Source: Winogradskyella algicola (lineage in GTDB: Bacteria > Bacteroidota > Bacteroidia > Flavobacteriales > Flavobacteriaceae). From it: a stretch of 64,000 nt of DNA. Shown here piece after piece: positions 26,301 through 35,698 of this stretch (position 1 is the stretch's first letter; each line of letters opens with the position of its first letter). The notes under the pieces are model-generated. The model was not told the DNA's origin. It did not search any database and worked only from the letters and a program-made list of their open reading frames with translations. The stretch lies in NCBI RefSeq assembly GCF_005869935.1, contig NZ_SZQF01000001.1, positions 1 through 64,000 on the forward strand. Direction: 5' to 3'. The translations under genes and the position numbers were made by a program.

Positions 26301-29300
26301 TTCCCTGAGATTTAATATCCTGAAGAATATCTAACGAGATATTAATTTCATTTACGGCTGGCCAAATACGTTCTTCAATTGATAAATTACCATCTACCAA
26401 ATCGGTTGGCAATAAAGGGATTTCTATTTGATAAAAATTTTGCGTAAAGTCATTACCCATTCTTATAAAAGCAATCAACTCTCCTTCTTGAAGCGATTGA
26501 CCCTCCTGCGCTTCGGCATGTAAGAACATGCGTAGCTTTTTGTACTGACGCATATCTACATTGATGTTTTTAAACACACCTCTAGAATCTTCGGGTTCTA
26601 ACTCACAAGCCTCTAACACTAAAGACTGTTCATTCTGTCTTATAATGTTATTGTTATTATTTAGTTCTTCACGTCTTACACCAGGTGGTATAACATAATC
26701 CCCATCATTTTCTTGAACTCCAATAATACCTACGTTAAACTCTGCATTTGCACTGTTATTTGTTGGATCATTATCTAAATCTAATGTAAAACGTCTCCAA
26801 TCACTTCTCACCAAATCTAAAGTTGCAAAACGCAATACCACGTCTTCAGTAAAATCTGTTAAATACATACGTGCAAAACGTACAGATCTAATGTCTGATA
26901 TACCACCAATTGCGTTCGTAGGCTCATTAATAGGGATTCTAAACTGATACCAATTAACACTTCGTGTGTCTCCATTTGGAAGCGTTACTGGTATATTTTC
27001 TTTTGTGTCGTATATTAATGGGTTATTTAAATTTAAATTGTTTGGGTTTATTTCTACTTCATATTCGTAATAACTATCAATAGTATTCATAGTGTTATCA
27101 CGATTAATATCCTCTACATCTGGTTGTGTTGTAGATCCTCTATTGGTATCTGTAAATACATCAGGAGTGTTACCTTGTAAACCATTGTACTGCTTGTAAC
27201 GCTCAAAGATATCACCATCTGTATTAAGGTAATACGTATAGTTATCGTTTGCAGGATCATCACCAAATTGCGTACCGTACACAGCTATTTCTTCAGTATC
27301 ATCATAACCGTCTAAACCAACATCTTGGTTAGTACGCTCTTGACCTGTTGTAGCAAATGTGTAAATTAAAGATTGGTTTTGAGGCACTACACTATTATAA
27401 TCTGTAGGCTCTAGAATTGAAATATCACCATCTTCTGGAAGTCCGTTTTCATACTGTTTTTTTCCATCTTTTAAGACATCCTCAGAAATATTCCCAAGGT
27501 TAATAAAAAGCTTACCTCCTTGAGCAGATGGATTATCCATAAATGGATCTTGTACCCAAAACTCTATATATTCAACATTGGCTTGTTCAAAATCTGTAGA
27601 GGTGATTTGTCTAGATATACCTGCCCAACGTTGATTTGGTGTTACAGCTCCTTGAGCTTCAAGTGGGTCAAAATTATAAGGACCTCTTTCATCAGGATAA
27701 TAGGCTAAGTCTAGTGTATTTATCACAGAGGTCTGCCCTTGTACAACATCAACCTCTGGAAAAATCTCTTCAATAAAAACACGTCTTGTATATAAATTTG
27801 ATACATCGTCATCACTAATGCCGCCTGGACGTTGAGTGCTATAAAAAATAGGATCAACCGTATACCAATTTAAAAATCCTCTACCATAACCACTTACTTC
27901 TCCATTGTCATCACTACCTCTTATATTTCCAGGCAATTCTTTTGGTCTACTAGATAAGAACCATGACAAAGGACTTAATAAATCTATCGCTCCTTGAGTA
28001 CCTTCAAAATCATCGATGTAGGCTGTAGCTTCACCATCGAAATCTGTACCTTTTGGCGCACCTGGTAACAAATAGGCAAACTCGCCACGAACAGATAAAT
28101 TAGATGGTACATCTGTATCTATGTTTGGAAGTTTATTAACCAATCTCGTTAAAAACGGTACCTCTGTTGAATAATTACCATTAAATCCAAAGATGGTATT
28201 ATTAATAGGCTCAGAATTAAAATTAGCCTTTTGAGTAATTGGTCTCTCGTTAAGATTTAAAAGGGTCGCTCCAAGGACAAAATTTTCATTGAATTGATGC
28301 TCAACGTTTATGCCTGTAAATCGTCTTGTTTGCTGACCAAAAACCGCATTATTTTCTACAGAAACATTAATTGGTGTGTTGGATGCTTTTAAGGCTTCAT
28401 CTAAAATCTCTACGCGACCAAGCTGATAATTTACAGTATAATCTATACCTTCTACTAATACTCTTCCACCTGCTGTTACTCTCACTGAACCTCTAGGCAC
28501 ATTGAAAGCACCAATAGGAATACCACCATCGCCACCACTACTTTTAAAACGTCCCTTTATCTGAAACTTATTTTTCTCTGCCTCATCTAAGGCTTGCGTC
28601 TTTGTTGATTTGTAAAGCAAATCGTAAACGTATTTTTCCTGATTTTCGTTGGTATAGATGTCTTGTTCGTAATCCGTATCATTATTATTTGGATTGTTAT
28701 CATCGTCTAAAACATCGAATAAATAACGACCAAAAGGCTCTGCTTTGGTGAAAATAATTTTACCGTTTTGCGTTAAAACCGTTAGACCAGGCACATAATC
28801 AAAGAAACCATCACCACCTTCTTGAGGGTCATTGTTAATATTTAATCGGTCTACATGAAATAATCGTATTAAAGGTGTTTCTTGTATTTCAGTATCATCG
28901 TTAGGATCTAATGGTGTGTTATTATTGTAAAGTGGAAATGTTGTACCCTCAACTGGTCTTATATAGTTGACTGGAGAGGCCTCTGTATAAAAAATGTTTA
29001 ATCTAAAATCTTCTTGACTTAATTGAAAAGCACCAGTATCATAGATGTTTTTCATCATTAAGTCCCAAATAGGTTGCTCTACAGATGTTACAGCACTTTT
29101 TAGCATCTTTAGAATCAAACTTTGGTTGTTGATGACTTGGTTTCCTGTATTACCTTGACTAACTTGAGTTGCATCTACACCATCATTAGCAAATTCACCA
29201 ACTTGGAAGACTTCACCTCCTCTTGTATATTGAAACGCAACTGCTAGAACCTCGTCATTTAACAAGCGTTGGTTTAATGATATATATCCCAACTCAGTAT

Positions 29301-30621
29301 TTAGAACATAATCTCGTCCTTGCTCAAGCTTACGAGCTGCTTCGAGCTTACCGTAATCAAATCCTTCGTTAACGTTAACTGAAACACCAGCCTCTACATT
29401 AGTAATATCTCTAACTGCTTCAGTTAATAATGAACCTGCGCCACCAATATTGGTAGGATCAAAGTCGTTATTACCATTATCTGGAAGCGCACCAGGATTA
29501 TTAATAAAACCACCAGGTAATGGATCTAAGCCAATATTATCAGCTTCTGATTCTCCCAAATCCTGAAAGGCAACGACATTTCTTACATTTTCAGTTTGAT
29601 TGTTTCTGTTAGTTACCCATACCTCAACTCTGGTAATTTGCAGACCTTGATTATCTATAAATGGATACTGTAATAAAGCTTTGTCATAATTATCTCTAAA
29701 GTAATGCGATAAAAAATAGTGCCTATTTTCATCATAATCTCTGGCAAAAAACTCAAACTCTTCTAATGTACCACCACCTTGTGCTACTACAGATCTAGAC
29801 TGCGATTGTTGTTCTGAGAAAACCGCTGTAACTCTTGTTTTACCAAATTGTAATTCTGTTTTAACACCAAATAGACTTTGCGCACCTCTAATTAAAGAAC
29901 TGTTAAGTGGCATATTTACATTACCAACTTCTATCTTTCTTATGATATCATCCTCAGTTGGTGTGTATTCTAACTTTACAATTTGTTGAAAATCAAACGT
30001 TGCTTCTGTATCATAATTAGCCGTTACCTGAAGTCTAGTACCAACTTTACCAAGTAAGCTTAATCCTATTCTTTGATCAAAATCAAAAGTGAAGTTGGTT
30101 CGGTTTCTTGGGGAAAAGGCAGGATTATCTTGTCTAGAAAAAAGCACTCCTAAATCTACTTCTGCGTAACCACTAGGTATAACGCTAATTGTGTTACCTC
30201 CAAAAATAGTTTCAAAAAGTCCAGAATTGACATAAAACTCTGGCAATAGATTTTTCTGATCTTCTTCACTTCCTTCCTTTTGCCCTGCAGCAGCATCTGC
30301 CATACGCTTGTAATATTCTTTTAGCTTTTCTTCTAAAACTAAGCGTTGAAATTCTTCAGGAGTAAGAATTAAAGGGTAATTAATATTAAAATCCCCTATT
30401 TTTTCAGTGTAAACATACCGATCTAAAATAGGGTCATAGGTATATTTTGAAACAATACTATTGGGATTTGGCATTTTTAGCTTCCCTAATGCATAGGTTG
30501 TTTTTGTAGAATCTTGCTCTTCTGGTTCTTGTGAAAAAACAGACACACTCACTAGCATCATAAATACTAATGACACATAAAAACTGATTGATTTTAATTG
30601 ATTGTAGTTAGTTATATTCAA
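23362..30621 (-). CDS. sprA: SprA, outer-membrane translocon of the type IX secretion system
   Basis: At 2,419 residues this is the size of SprA (Sov in Porphyromonas), the very large outer-membrane barrel through which T9SS cargo passes and on which gliding adhesin secretion depends. Visible are a signal peptide (cut near SVSVFSQ), MPNPNSIVSKYTYDPILDRYVY, the conserved LPEFYVNSGLFETIFGG, GYAEVDLGVLFSRQDNP, GRFKSSGGDGG, GEFAYLLPGAPKGTDFDG, DDFEGTQGAIDLLSPLSWFLS, and many barrel strands to the C-terminal LRSGITLRYNFGN. The start is TTG at 30621, only 5 nt after the ruvA stop; ATGs near 30561 would remove the basic part of the signal peptide. It is probably cotranscribed with ruvA. Confidence 0.97.
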   Translation of the reverse strand: MNITNYNQLKSISFYVSLVFMMLVSVSVFSQEPEEQDSTKTTYALGKLKMPNPNSIVSKYTYDPILDRYVYTEKIGDFNINYPLILTPEEFQRLVLEEKLKEYYKRMADAAAGQKEGSEEDQKNLLPEFYVNSGLFETIFGGNTISVIPSGYAEVDLGVLFSRQDNPAFSPRNRTNFTFDFDQRIGLSLLGKVGTRLQVTANYDTEATFDFQQIVKLEYTPTEDDIIRKIEVGNVNMPLNSSLIRGAQSLFGVKTELQFGKTRVTAVFSEQQSQSRSVVAQGGGTLEEFEFFARDYDENRHYFLSHYFRDNYDKALLQYPFIDNQGLQITRVEVWVTNRNNQTENVRNVVAFQDLGESEADNIGLDPLPGGFINNPGALPDNGNNDFDPTNIGGAGSLLTEAVRDITNVEAGVSVNVNEGFDYGKLEAARKLEQGRDYVLNTELGYISLNQRLLNDEVLAVAFQYTRGGEVFQVGEFANDGVDATQVSQGNTGNQVINNQSLILKMLKSAVTSVEQPIWDLMMKNIYDTGAFQLSQEDFRLNIFYTEASPVNYIRPVEGTTFPLYNNNTPLDPNDDTEIQETPLIRLFHVDRLNINNDPQEGGDGFFDYVPGLTVLTQNGKIIFTKAEPFGRYLFDVLDDDNNPNNNDTDYEQDIYTNENQEKYVYDLLYKSTKTQALDEAEKNKFQIKGRFKSSGGDGGIPIGAFNVPRGSVRVTAGGRVLVEGIDYTVNYQLGRVEILDEALKASNTPINVSVENNAVFGQQTRRFTGINVEHQFNENFVLGATLLNLNERPITQKANFNSEPINNTIFGFNGNYSTEVPFLTRLVNKLPNIDTDVPSNLSVRGEFAYLLPGAPKGTDFDGEATAYIDDFEGTQGAIDLLSPLSWFLSSRPKELPGNIRGSDDNGEVSGYGRGFLNWYTVDPIFYSTQRPGGISDDDVSNLYTRRVFIEEIFPEVDVVQGQTSVINTLDLAYYPDERGPYNFDPLEAQGAVTPNQRWAGISRQITSTDFEQANVEYIEFWVQDPFMDNPSAQGGKLFINLGNISEDVLKDGKKQYENGLPEDGDISILEPTDYNSVVPQNQSLIYTFATTGQERTNQDVGLDGYDDTEEIAVYGTQFGDDPANDNYTYYLNTDGDIFERYKQYNGLQGNTPDVFTDTNRGSTTQPDVEDINRDNTMNTIDSYYEYEVEINPNNLNLNNPLIYDTKENIPVTLPNGDTRSVNWYQFRIPINEPTNAIGGISDIRSVRFARMYLTDFTEDVVLRFATLDLVRSDWRRFTLDLDNDPTNNSANAEFNVGIIGVQENDGDYVIPPGVRREELNNNNNIIRQNEQSLVLEACELEPEDSRGVFKNINVDMRQYKKLRMFLHAEAQEGQSLQEGELIAFIRMGNDFTQNFYQIEIPLLPTDLVDGNLSIEERIWPAVNEINISLDILQDIKSQGIFDQTLSNEDPTFYDVVDGVLNETPVAEFSPLPTGQQRVAIKGNPNFGDIRVLMVGLKNSGVTGTNACGEVWFNELRMSDLENEGGWAAVVSMDSNIADFADISATGRRSTIGFGGIEQSPNERSREDVKQYDVVTNVQLGQLLPKKWGIQIPFNYSQSEEIITPQFDEYYRDIELQTQLDNTTNQDSILRVNENYTKRKSINFIGVRKQRTGEKKQRFYDVENLTFNYSYNKVEHRDFEIENSLDQNIRAGVNYNYAFEPARIEPFKKNDSLFTGKYWKILKDFNLNLLPSNISVNTDINRQFSKQKFREVELGGDNIGIEELFRRNYTFDFQYVINYNLTDALSLNFTAANTNIVRNYFIDDQLNGRQDPTLDVWDGFFDFGDPNFQTQQLQVNYELPLYKIPALSFLRTTYTYNGAFQWQKGSDLNENLVTDIGTFNLGHSIQNSNTHNINSTLNMETFYKSIGLVRKNNRRGRSRNTRAKARAATPDTDKSLSKNDQKRDPSKLSTGKKAYNTLVDIITMVKRIQFGYSETNGTYLPGYLPTPGFIGTLRPTWGYTFGSQRDIRDLVARNGWLTRFPDFNQQFTSVKNTTLDYSVNVEPMRDLKIDLIGNRTYAENFTENFRVDEIDDELTYVPLTPNTFGNFNISTALIKTAFGKSDENQSDAFDEFRDNRLIIANRLAREFYGNTPFNTDAEGYPIGFGKNSQRVLLPAFLSAYHGTNPEKVSTRAFRDVPIPNWTLKYTGLMKIPWFKKTFRRFSIQHGYRSRYTINQFRTNLDYDDSVDNLVVDSGTGVGSINPANQDANGNLKNRTLYSNINLEEQFSPLVRLEFEMKNSIKVLAEIQKDRMLSLSFDNNLLTEIQGQEYTLGLGYRIKDLRIRSALAGSKQVVKSDLNMRADISVRDNKTIIRYLDLDNNQITAGQTIWSGKFSADYAFSKNLTAIFYFDYTFSDFAISTSFPQTSLRSGITLRYNFGN

Positions 30622-30626
30622 TTGTA

Positions 30627-31208
30627 TTATAAGTTTTTAAGAGCTTCTTTTATGATTTGCTCTACAAGGGCATCGGGTTGGGCTTGTAATATTTTATCAA
30701 CTACTTTTTCGGATTGTTTTTTGTTAAATCCTAAAACATCTAAAGCAGATAACGCTTCATCTTTGTTAGTATTGTTTGGTATGAGAGAAAGTTCGTCTAT
30801 ACCGTACACTTTTAACACTTTATCCTTTAGGTCTATGATAACACGTTGAGCGGTTTTGGCTCCAATACCCTTTACACTTTGAATTAAAGCTACATCACCA
30901 GCTGCTATACCTTCTTTAACTTGTTCTGGTGTTAAAGAAGATAACATTGTACGTGCTGTATTGGCACCTATTCCACTAACCGAAATTAAAAGCTTAAAGA
31001 TTTCTCGCTCGGTTTTAGAAGAAAAACCATACAAGCTATGTGAATCTTCCCTTACTTGCAAATACGTATATAACTTAAGATTTTCTCTATCAGTAATTTG
31101 AGAAAATGTATGTAGAGATATATTAATAAAATATCCTACTCCATTGCAATCTATCACAACGTCTGTAGGATTTTTTTCTACGAGTTTTCCCTCTAAGTGT
31201 GTAATCAT
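30627..31208 (-). CDS. ruvA: Holliday junction branch migration protein RuvA
   Basis: RuvA tetramers bind Holliday junctions and load RuvB. The 193-residue protein has the OB-fold N-terminus (MITHLEGKLVEKNPTDVVID), the acidic pin region, two helix-hairpin-helix motifs (LLISVSGIGANTARTML and LIQSVKGIGAKTAQRVIIDLK) and domain III (NNTNKDEALSALDVLGFNKKQSEKVV) that contacts RuvB. RuvB is encoded nearby at 34608 on the same strand but in a separate transcript. sprA follows after 5 nt. Confidence 0.97.
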   Translation of the reverse strand: MITHLEGKLVEKNPTDVVIDCNGVGYFINISLHTFSQITDRENLKLYTYLQVREDSHSLYGFSSKTEREIFKLLISVSGIGANTARTMLSSLTPEQVKEGIAAGDVALIQSVKGIGAKTAQRVIIDLKDKVLKVYGIDELSLIPNNTNKDEALSALDVLGFNKKQSEKVVDKILQAQPDALVEQIIKEALKNL

Positions 31209-31230
31209 TTATTACCAAAGGTTAAAGTCC

Positions 31231-31238
31231 CAAATGTA
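31231..31238 (-). promoter_or_regulatory. -7 box for ruvA-sprA
   Basis: Minus-strand TACATTTG fits TAnnTTTG and ends 22 nt before the ruvA ATG. The nearest TTG upstream is only 13 nt away, so the -33 element is weak or absent. Confidence 0.5.
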
Positions 31239-31279
31239 ATAAAATTATTTACAATAAACGGATTGCTACTAATGTAAGA

Positions 31280-33568
31280 CTAGTTCTTCTTTTGCTCACG
31301 TTTTTCGCGCTCTTGCGCATCTATAACAGCAATAGCAGCCATATTAACAATTTCATCTACACTTGCGTCTAATTGTAGAATATGTACTGGTTTTGCCATG
31401 CCCATCATAATTGGTCCAATAGATTCTGATTTGTTGAGTTCTTTAAGTAGCTTATAAGTAATATTTGCTGCATCAAGGTTAGGAAAAATAAGTGTATTGA
31501 CCTTACGCCCTGCTAATTTAGAGAATGGAAAAATATCTTGTAGCATTTTAGCATTTAAAGCAAAGTCGGTTTGCAGTTCTCCATCAACAACCATATCTGG
31601 ATAGGCTTTGTGTAAGAATGCAACAGCATCCTGAACTTTTCTTGCTCTTGGATTTTCTGATGAACCAAAATTGGAATATGAAATCATTGCTGTTACTGGA
31701 TCTATACCAAACATTCTAGCGACCCTAGATGTCATTCTTGCAATTCTGGCTAAATCTTTTGCATCTGGATCTATATTAATCGCTGTATCGCTTAAAAACA
31801 TAGGGCCACGTTGCGTCACCATAACGTTAGTTGTTGCAATCCTATTAACGCCTTCTGCCATGCCAATCAACTCTAACATTGGTTTTACAACTGAAGGATA
31901 ACTCCGAGAATAACCCGTAATAAGGGCATCTGCATCACCCACGTTTACCATCATTGCAGCGTAGAAATTACGTTCGCGCATTTTCTTTTTGGCGGAATAA
32001 AAGGTTACTCCTTGTCTATGTCGTTTTTCCCAATAGACTTTTGCATATTGGTTTTTACGTTCAGTTTCTTCATCAGATTTTGGGTCAATAATTTCAACGT
32101 CTGCATCAAACTCAATTTCAGACATCAAATTCTCTATAACATCCTTTCTACCTAAAAGTATAGGTTCTGCTACACCTTCCTCATATACTATCTGAGCTGC
32201 TTTTAAGACATCTAACTGATCAGCTTCTGCAAAAACTACTCTTTTAGGATTGGTACGTGCCCTACCCAATAATTGGCGCACTAACTTGTTATCTGAACCT
32301 AATCGCTCTAATAAAATGTTTTTATAACGATCCCAATCTTCAATTGGTTCTTGAGCGACACCACTTTCCATTGCAGCTTTTGCAACTGCGGGAGGAACTT
32401 CGGCAATTAATCTTGGGTCAAATGGTTTTGGAATGATATAATCTCTTCCAAAGGTTAATCTGGTTTCATTATAAGCTAAATTGACTTGTTCTGGAACTGG
32501 TTCTTTTGCTAATCTAGATAGTGCTTTAACAGCAGCCATCTTCATTTCTTCATTAATCTTAGTGGCTCTAACATCTAAAGCACCTCTAAAAATAAATGGA
32601 AAGCCGAGTACGTTATTAACCTGATTTGGATGATCACTACGACCAGTTGCCATAATGATATCCTCTCTAGTGTCTATAGCTAAATCGTAATTTATTTCGG
32701 GATTTGGGTTAGCCATTGCAAAAACAATTGGGTTTGCTGACATGGATTTTAACATCTCTGGCGTTACTATATCTGCCATAGATAAACCAATGAAGACATC
32801 TGCATTATTCATGGCCTCATCTAGAGTATTTATTTTTCTGTCTGTTGCAAACTCAGCTTTTTGAGACGTAAGGTTATCTCTATCTTTTCTAATAACCCCT
32901 TTACTATCTAGCATTACGATATTTTCACTCTTAGCTCCGAAAGCTTTGTATAATCGCGTACACGAAATGGCTGCAGCACCTGCTCCGCTAACAACTATTT
33001 TTACATCCTCAATACTTTTTTCAGCAAGTTCTAAAGCATTTAAAAGTGCGGCTGCAGAAATTATTGCAGTACCATGTTGATCGTCGTGCATTACAGGAAT
33101 GTCTAATTCTTCCTTCAGACGACGTTCAATTTCAAAGGCTTCTGGTGCTTTTATATCCTCAAGGTTAATACCACCAAAAGTTGGTGCAATATTTTTAACC
33201 GTTTCAATAAAGTCGTCAACATTTTCGGTATTAACTTCAATATCAAAAACATCAATATCTGCAAAGATTTTAAACAGCAACCCCTTTCCTTCCATTACAG
33301 GTTTTGAAGCTTCTGGACCAATATTTCCTAAGCCTAAAACAGCTGTTCCGTTAGATATTACAGCGACTAAGTTTCCTTTTGCAGTATATTTATAAACGTT
33401 ATTAACGTCTTTTTCAATTTCTAAGCAAGGTTCTGCAACACCTGGAGAATATGCTAAGGATAAATCGCGTTGAGATGCGTACTTCTTAGTAGGTACAACT
33501 TTTATCTTTCCTGGAGTTGGTTTGGCGTGATATAATAAAGCTTCTATTCGTTTGCTTTGTTTGCTCAT
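31280..33568 (-). CDS. maeB: NADP-dependent malic enzyme with phosphotransacetylase-like domain
   Basis: The enzyme decarboxylates malate to pyruvate, making NADPH. The 762-residue protein has the malic domain (about 1-160; SLAYSPGVAEPC, AVISNGTAVLGLGNIGPEA, PVMHDDQHGTA), the NAD(P)-binding domain (IVVSGAGAAAISCTRLY), and from about 430 a C-terminal phosphate acetyl/butyryltransferase-like domain (RVVFAEADQLDVLKAA, GMAKPVHILQL) that is regulatory rather than catalytic in characterized MaeB enzymes. ATG 33568 is preferred over TTG 33574. A -7 box lies 20 nt upstream of the ATG. Confidence 0.95.
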   Translation of the reverse strand: MSKQSKRIEALLYHAKPTPGKIKVVPTKKYASQRDLSLAYSPGVAEPCLEIEKDVNNVYKYTAKGNLVAVISNGTAVLGLGNIGPEASKPVMEGKGLLFKIFADIDVFDIEVNTENVDDFIETVKNIAPTFGGINLEDIKAPEAFEIERRLKEELDIPVMHDDQHGTAIISAAALLNALELAEKSIEDVKIVVSGAGAAAISCTRLYKAFGAKSENIVMLDSKGVIRKDRDNLTSQKAEFATDRKINTLDEAMNNADVFIGLSMADIVTPEMLKSMSANPIVFAMANPNPEINYDLAIDTREDIIMATGRSDHPNQVNNVLGFPFIFRGALDVRATKINEEMKMAAVKALSRLAKEPVPEQVNLAYNETRLTFGRDYIIPKPFDPRLIAEVPPAVAKAAMESGVAQEPIEDWDRYKNILLERLGSDNKLVRQLLGRARTNPKRVVFAEADQLDVLKAAQIVYEEGVAEPILLGRKDVIENLMSEIEFDADVEIIDPKSDEETERKNQYAKVYWEKRHRQGVTFYSAKKKMRERNFYAAMMVNVGDADALITGYSRSYPSVVKPMLELIGMAEGVNRIATTNVMVTQRGPMFLSDTAINIDPDAKDLARIARMTSRVARMFGIDPVTAMISYSNFGSSENPRARKVQDAVAFLHKAYPDMVVDGELQTDFALNAKMLQDIFPFSKLAGRKVNTLIFPNLDAANITYKLLKELNKSESIGPIMMGMAKPVHILQLDASVDEIVNMAAIAVIDAQEREKREQKKN

Positions 33569-33588
33569 AATCAATTTTAATTAAGATG

Positions 33589-33596
33589 CAAAGATA
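33589..33596 (-). promoter_or_regulatory. -7 box for maeB
   Basis: Minus-strand TATCTTTG, the same octamer as at the cyoE promoter, followed by CA and an AT-rich leader of about 16 nt. No TTG at 19-21 nt upstream. Confidence 0.55.
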
Positions 33597-33643
33597 CGCA
33601 AATGCTTAATCGTCTAAAAAGTTATTGTTTTTATAAAAAAAGT

Positions 33644-34570
33644 TTAATCCTTTAAAAATTCAATATTTCGTTTTAACCCAGAATACTTAGTTCGTTTTAC
33701 AGCTGATTTTTTAAACACTTTTCTAAAGGTGTCTTCTGTAATTTCTTCCCAATCTTTTTTTGTCATTGCTAACAGCTCAGGGTGTGGGTTAAATAAAGGT
33801 TCTTTATGTGGTTTTGAAAAGCGATTCCAAGGGCAAACGTCTTGGCAAATATCACAACCAAACATCCAGTCATTAAACTTACCTTTCATTTCCGTTGGTA
33901 AATTGTCTTTTAATTCTATTGTAAAATAAGAGATACACTTACTTCCGTCTACAACATAGGGTTCTGTTATAGCTTCCGTTGGGCAAGCATCTATACAAGC
34001 AGTACATGTACCACAATGATCTGTAACTGGTGTATCATAATCTAACTCTAAGTCTATTATGAGCTCAGCAATAAAATAGTAAGAGCCTACTTTTTGAGTT
34101 AATAGATTAGAATGTTTTCCAATCCATCCTAAACCAGATTTCGCCGCCCAAGCTTTATCTAAAACTGGTGCAGAATCCACAAATGCGCGTCCATAAACTT
34201 CACCTATTTCTTCTTGAATAAAAGCCAGCAATAACTTAAGTTTATCCTTTATTACAAAATGATAATCTGTACCATAAGCATACTTGGACAACTTGTAAGA
34301 TTCGTTAGTTTGAACCTCTGAAGGATAGTAATTCAATAGCAGAGACACCACACTTTTTGATCCTTCAACAAGTAGTGTCGGATCTAAGCGTTTATCGAAA
34401 TGGTTTTCCATATAACGCATTTCGCCATGCATATTTTTATTTAACCAAGATTCTAACCTTGGGGCTTCTTCTTCTAAAAATCCTGCTTGACTAATACCAC
34501 AAGATAAAAAACCGAGACGTTTTGCTTCGGTTTTAATAAGTTGTGTGTATCTAGATTTGTTGTTCAACAT
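33644..34570 (-). CDS. queG: Epoxyqueuosine reductase QueG
   Basis: QueG reduces epoxyqueuosine to queuosine in tRNA using cobalamin and two [4Fe-4S] clusters. In this 308-residue protein are [20 protein letters not shown] at the N-terminus, the catalytic-region [20 protein letters not shown], and two ferredoxin motifs, [16 protein letters not shown] and [11 protein letters not shown]. It has the short form common in Bacteroidetes, without a C-terminal HEAT extension. It follows ruvB after 37 nt on the same strand and is probably cotranscribed with it. Confidence 0.96.
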   Translation of the reverse strand: MLNNKSRYTQLIKTEAKRLGFLSCGISQAGFLEEEAPRLESWLNKNMHGEMRYMENHFDKRLDPTLLVEGSKSVVSLLLNYYPSEVQTNESYKLSKYAYGTDYHFVIKDKLKLLLAFIQEEIGEVYGRAFVDSAPVLDKAWAAKSGLGWIGKHSNLLTQKVGSYYFIAELIIDLELDYDTPVTDHCGTCTACIDACPTEAITEPYVVDGSKCISYFTIELKDNLPTEMKGKFNDWMFGCDICQDVCPWNRFSKPHKEPLFNPHPELLAMTKKDWEEITEDTFRKVFKKSAVKRTKYSGLKRNIEFLKD

Positions 34571-34607
34571 TAAAATGAGATGCTAAAACAAGTTCAGTAT
34601 GACAAAT

Positions 34608-35630
34608 TCAAAAAAGTCCGCCTTGTATTGACCCTTTTATCTTTCCAAGATGTTTATAAGCCTGCTCTGTTACTTCTCGACCTCTTGGTGTACGCATAAT
34701 AAAGCCTTGTTGTATTAAAAAAGGTTCATAGACTTCTTCTATAGTTTCAGCACTTTCACTAACAGCTGTAGCTAGAGTTGTAATTCCAACTGGCCCTCCT
34801 TTAAACTTTTCGATTATTGTTGTGAGGATTTTGTTATCCATTTCATCTAAACCGTGAGCATCTACATTTAGAGCTTCCAATGCAAACTTGGAAATCTCTA
34901 TATCTATTTTACCATTACCTTTTATCTGTGCAAAATCTCTAACACGTCTCAATAATGCATTTGCTATTCTCGGAGTGCCGCGACTACGACCTGCTATTTC
35001 TATTGCTGCTTCCATAGAAATAGGTACATTTAATATCGAAGAACTACGTTGTACAATGGTAGTAAGTAAGTCTGTTTTATAATATTGTAAACGACTACTA
35101 ATTCCAAAACGAGCCCTCATAGGTGCTGTTAACAATCCTGAACGTGTGGTAGCGCCAACTAAAGTGAATGGATTTAAATTAATCTGAACCGTTCTTGCGT
35201 TTGGACCAGATTCTATCATAATGTCTATCTTATAATCCTCCATAGCAGAATATAAGTACTCTTCTACAATTGGACTTAAGCGATGTATTTCATCAATAAA
35301 CAAGACATCCCTATCTTCTAAATTTGTAAGAAGTCCTGCTAAGTCACCTGGTTTATCTAAAACAGGGCCTGAAGTTACTTTTATGTTTACATCTAGCTCA
35401 TTTGCTAGTATGTGTGCTAAAGTTGTTTTTCCTAATCCTGGAGGACCATGAAACAACGTATGATCTAGTGCTTCGCCTCTTAAATTAGCAGCCTGAACAA
35501 AAATCAATAAATTCTCTAGTACCTGATCTTGACCTGTAAAATCATTAAAAGTTAAAGGTCTTAACTTTTTTTCTAAGTCAAGTTCTTCTGGACTATAATT
35601 ATCGTTAGATGGATTTAGGTTTTCATTCAT
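34608..35630 (-). CDS. ruvB: Holliday junction DNA helicase RuvB
   Basis: RuvB is the AAA+ motor of branch migration. The 340-residue product has Walker [13 protein letters not shown], Walker [13 protein letters not shown], sensor 1 [11 protein letters not shown], the arginine finger region APMRARFG, and the winged-helix end ([17 protein letters not shown]). ATG 35630 gives [12 protein letters not shown]; the frame can extend to TTG 35639, but the -7 box (35637-35644) overlaps that extension and excludes it. The gene would be transcribed with almost no 5' leader. Confidence 0.97.
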   Translation of the reverse strand: MNENLNPSNDNYSPEELDLEKKLRPLTFNDFTGQDQVLENLLIFVQAANLRGEALDHTLFHGPPGLGKTTLAHILANELDVNIKVTSGPVLDKPGDLAGLLTNLEDRDVLFIDEIHRLSPIVEEYLYSAMEDYKIDIMIESGPNARTVQINLNPFTLVGATTRSGLLTAPMRARFGISSRLQYYKTDLLTTIVQRSSSILNVPISMEAAIEIAGRSRGTPRIANALLRRVRDFAQIKGNGKIDIEISKFALEALNVDAHGLDEMDNKILTTIIEKFKGGPVGITTLATAVSESAETIEEVYEPFLIQQGFIMRTPRGREVTEQAYKHLGKIKGSIQGGLF

Positions 35631-35636
35631 ACAAAA

Positions 35637-35644
35637 CAAATATA
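35637..35644 (-). promoter_or_regulatory. -7 box 6 nt before ruvB
   Basis: Minus-strand TATATTTG matches TAnnTTTG and is followed by TTTTGT and ATG. It directly follows the terminator of the upstream operon. Confidence 0.6.
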
Positions 35645-35647
35645 AAG

Positions 35648-35678
35648 AAAAAGCCTTTCTTAAATCGAAAGGCTTTTT
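35648..35678 (-). terminator. Terminator of the actABCDEF-coxB-ctaD operon
   Basis: AAAAAGCCTTTC pairs with GAAAGGCTTTTT (12 bp, 7-nt loop). On the minus strand it follows ctaD by about 20 nt and ends in TTTTTC. Confidence 0.9.
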
Positions 35679-35698
35679 ATAATTATATGTCTTAAACT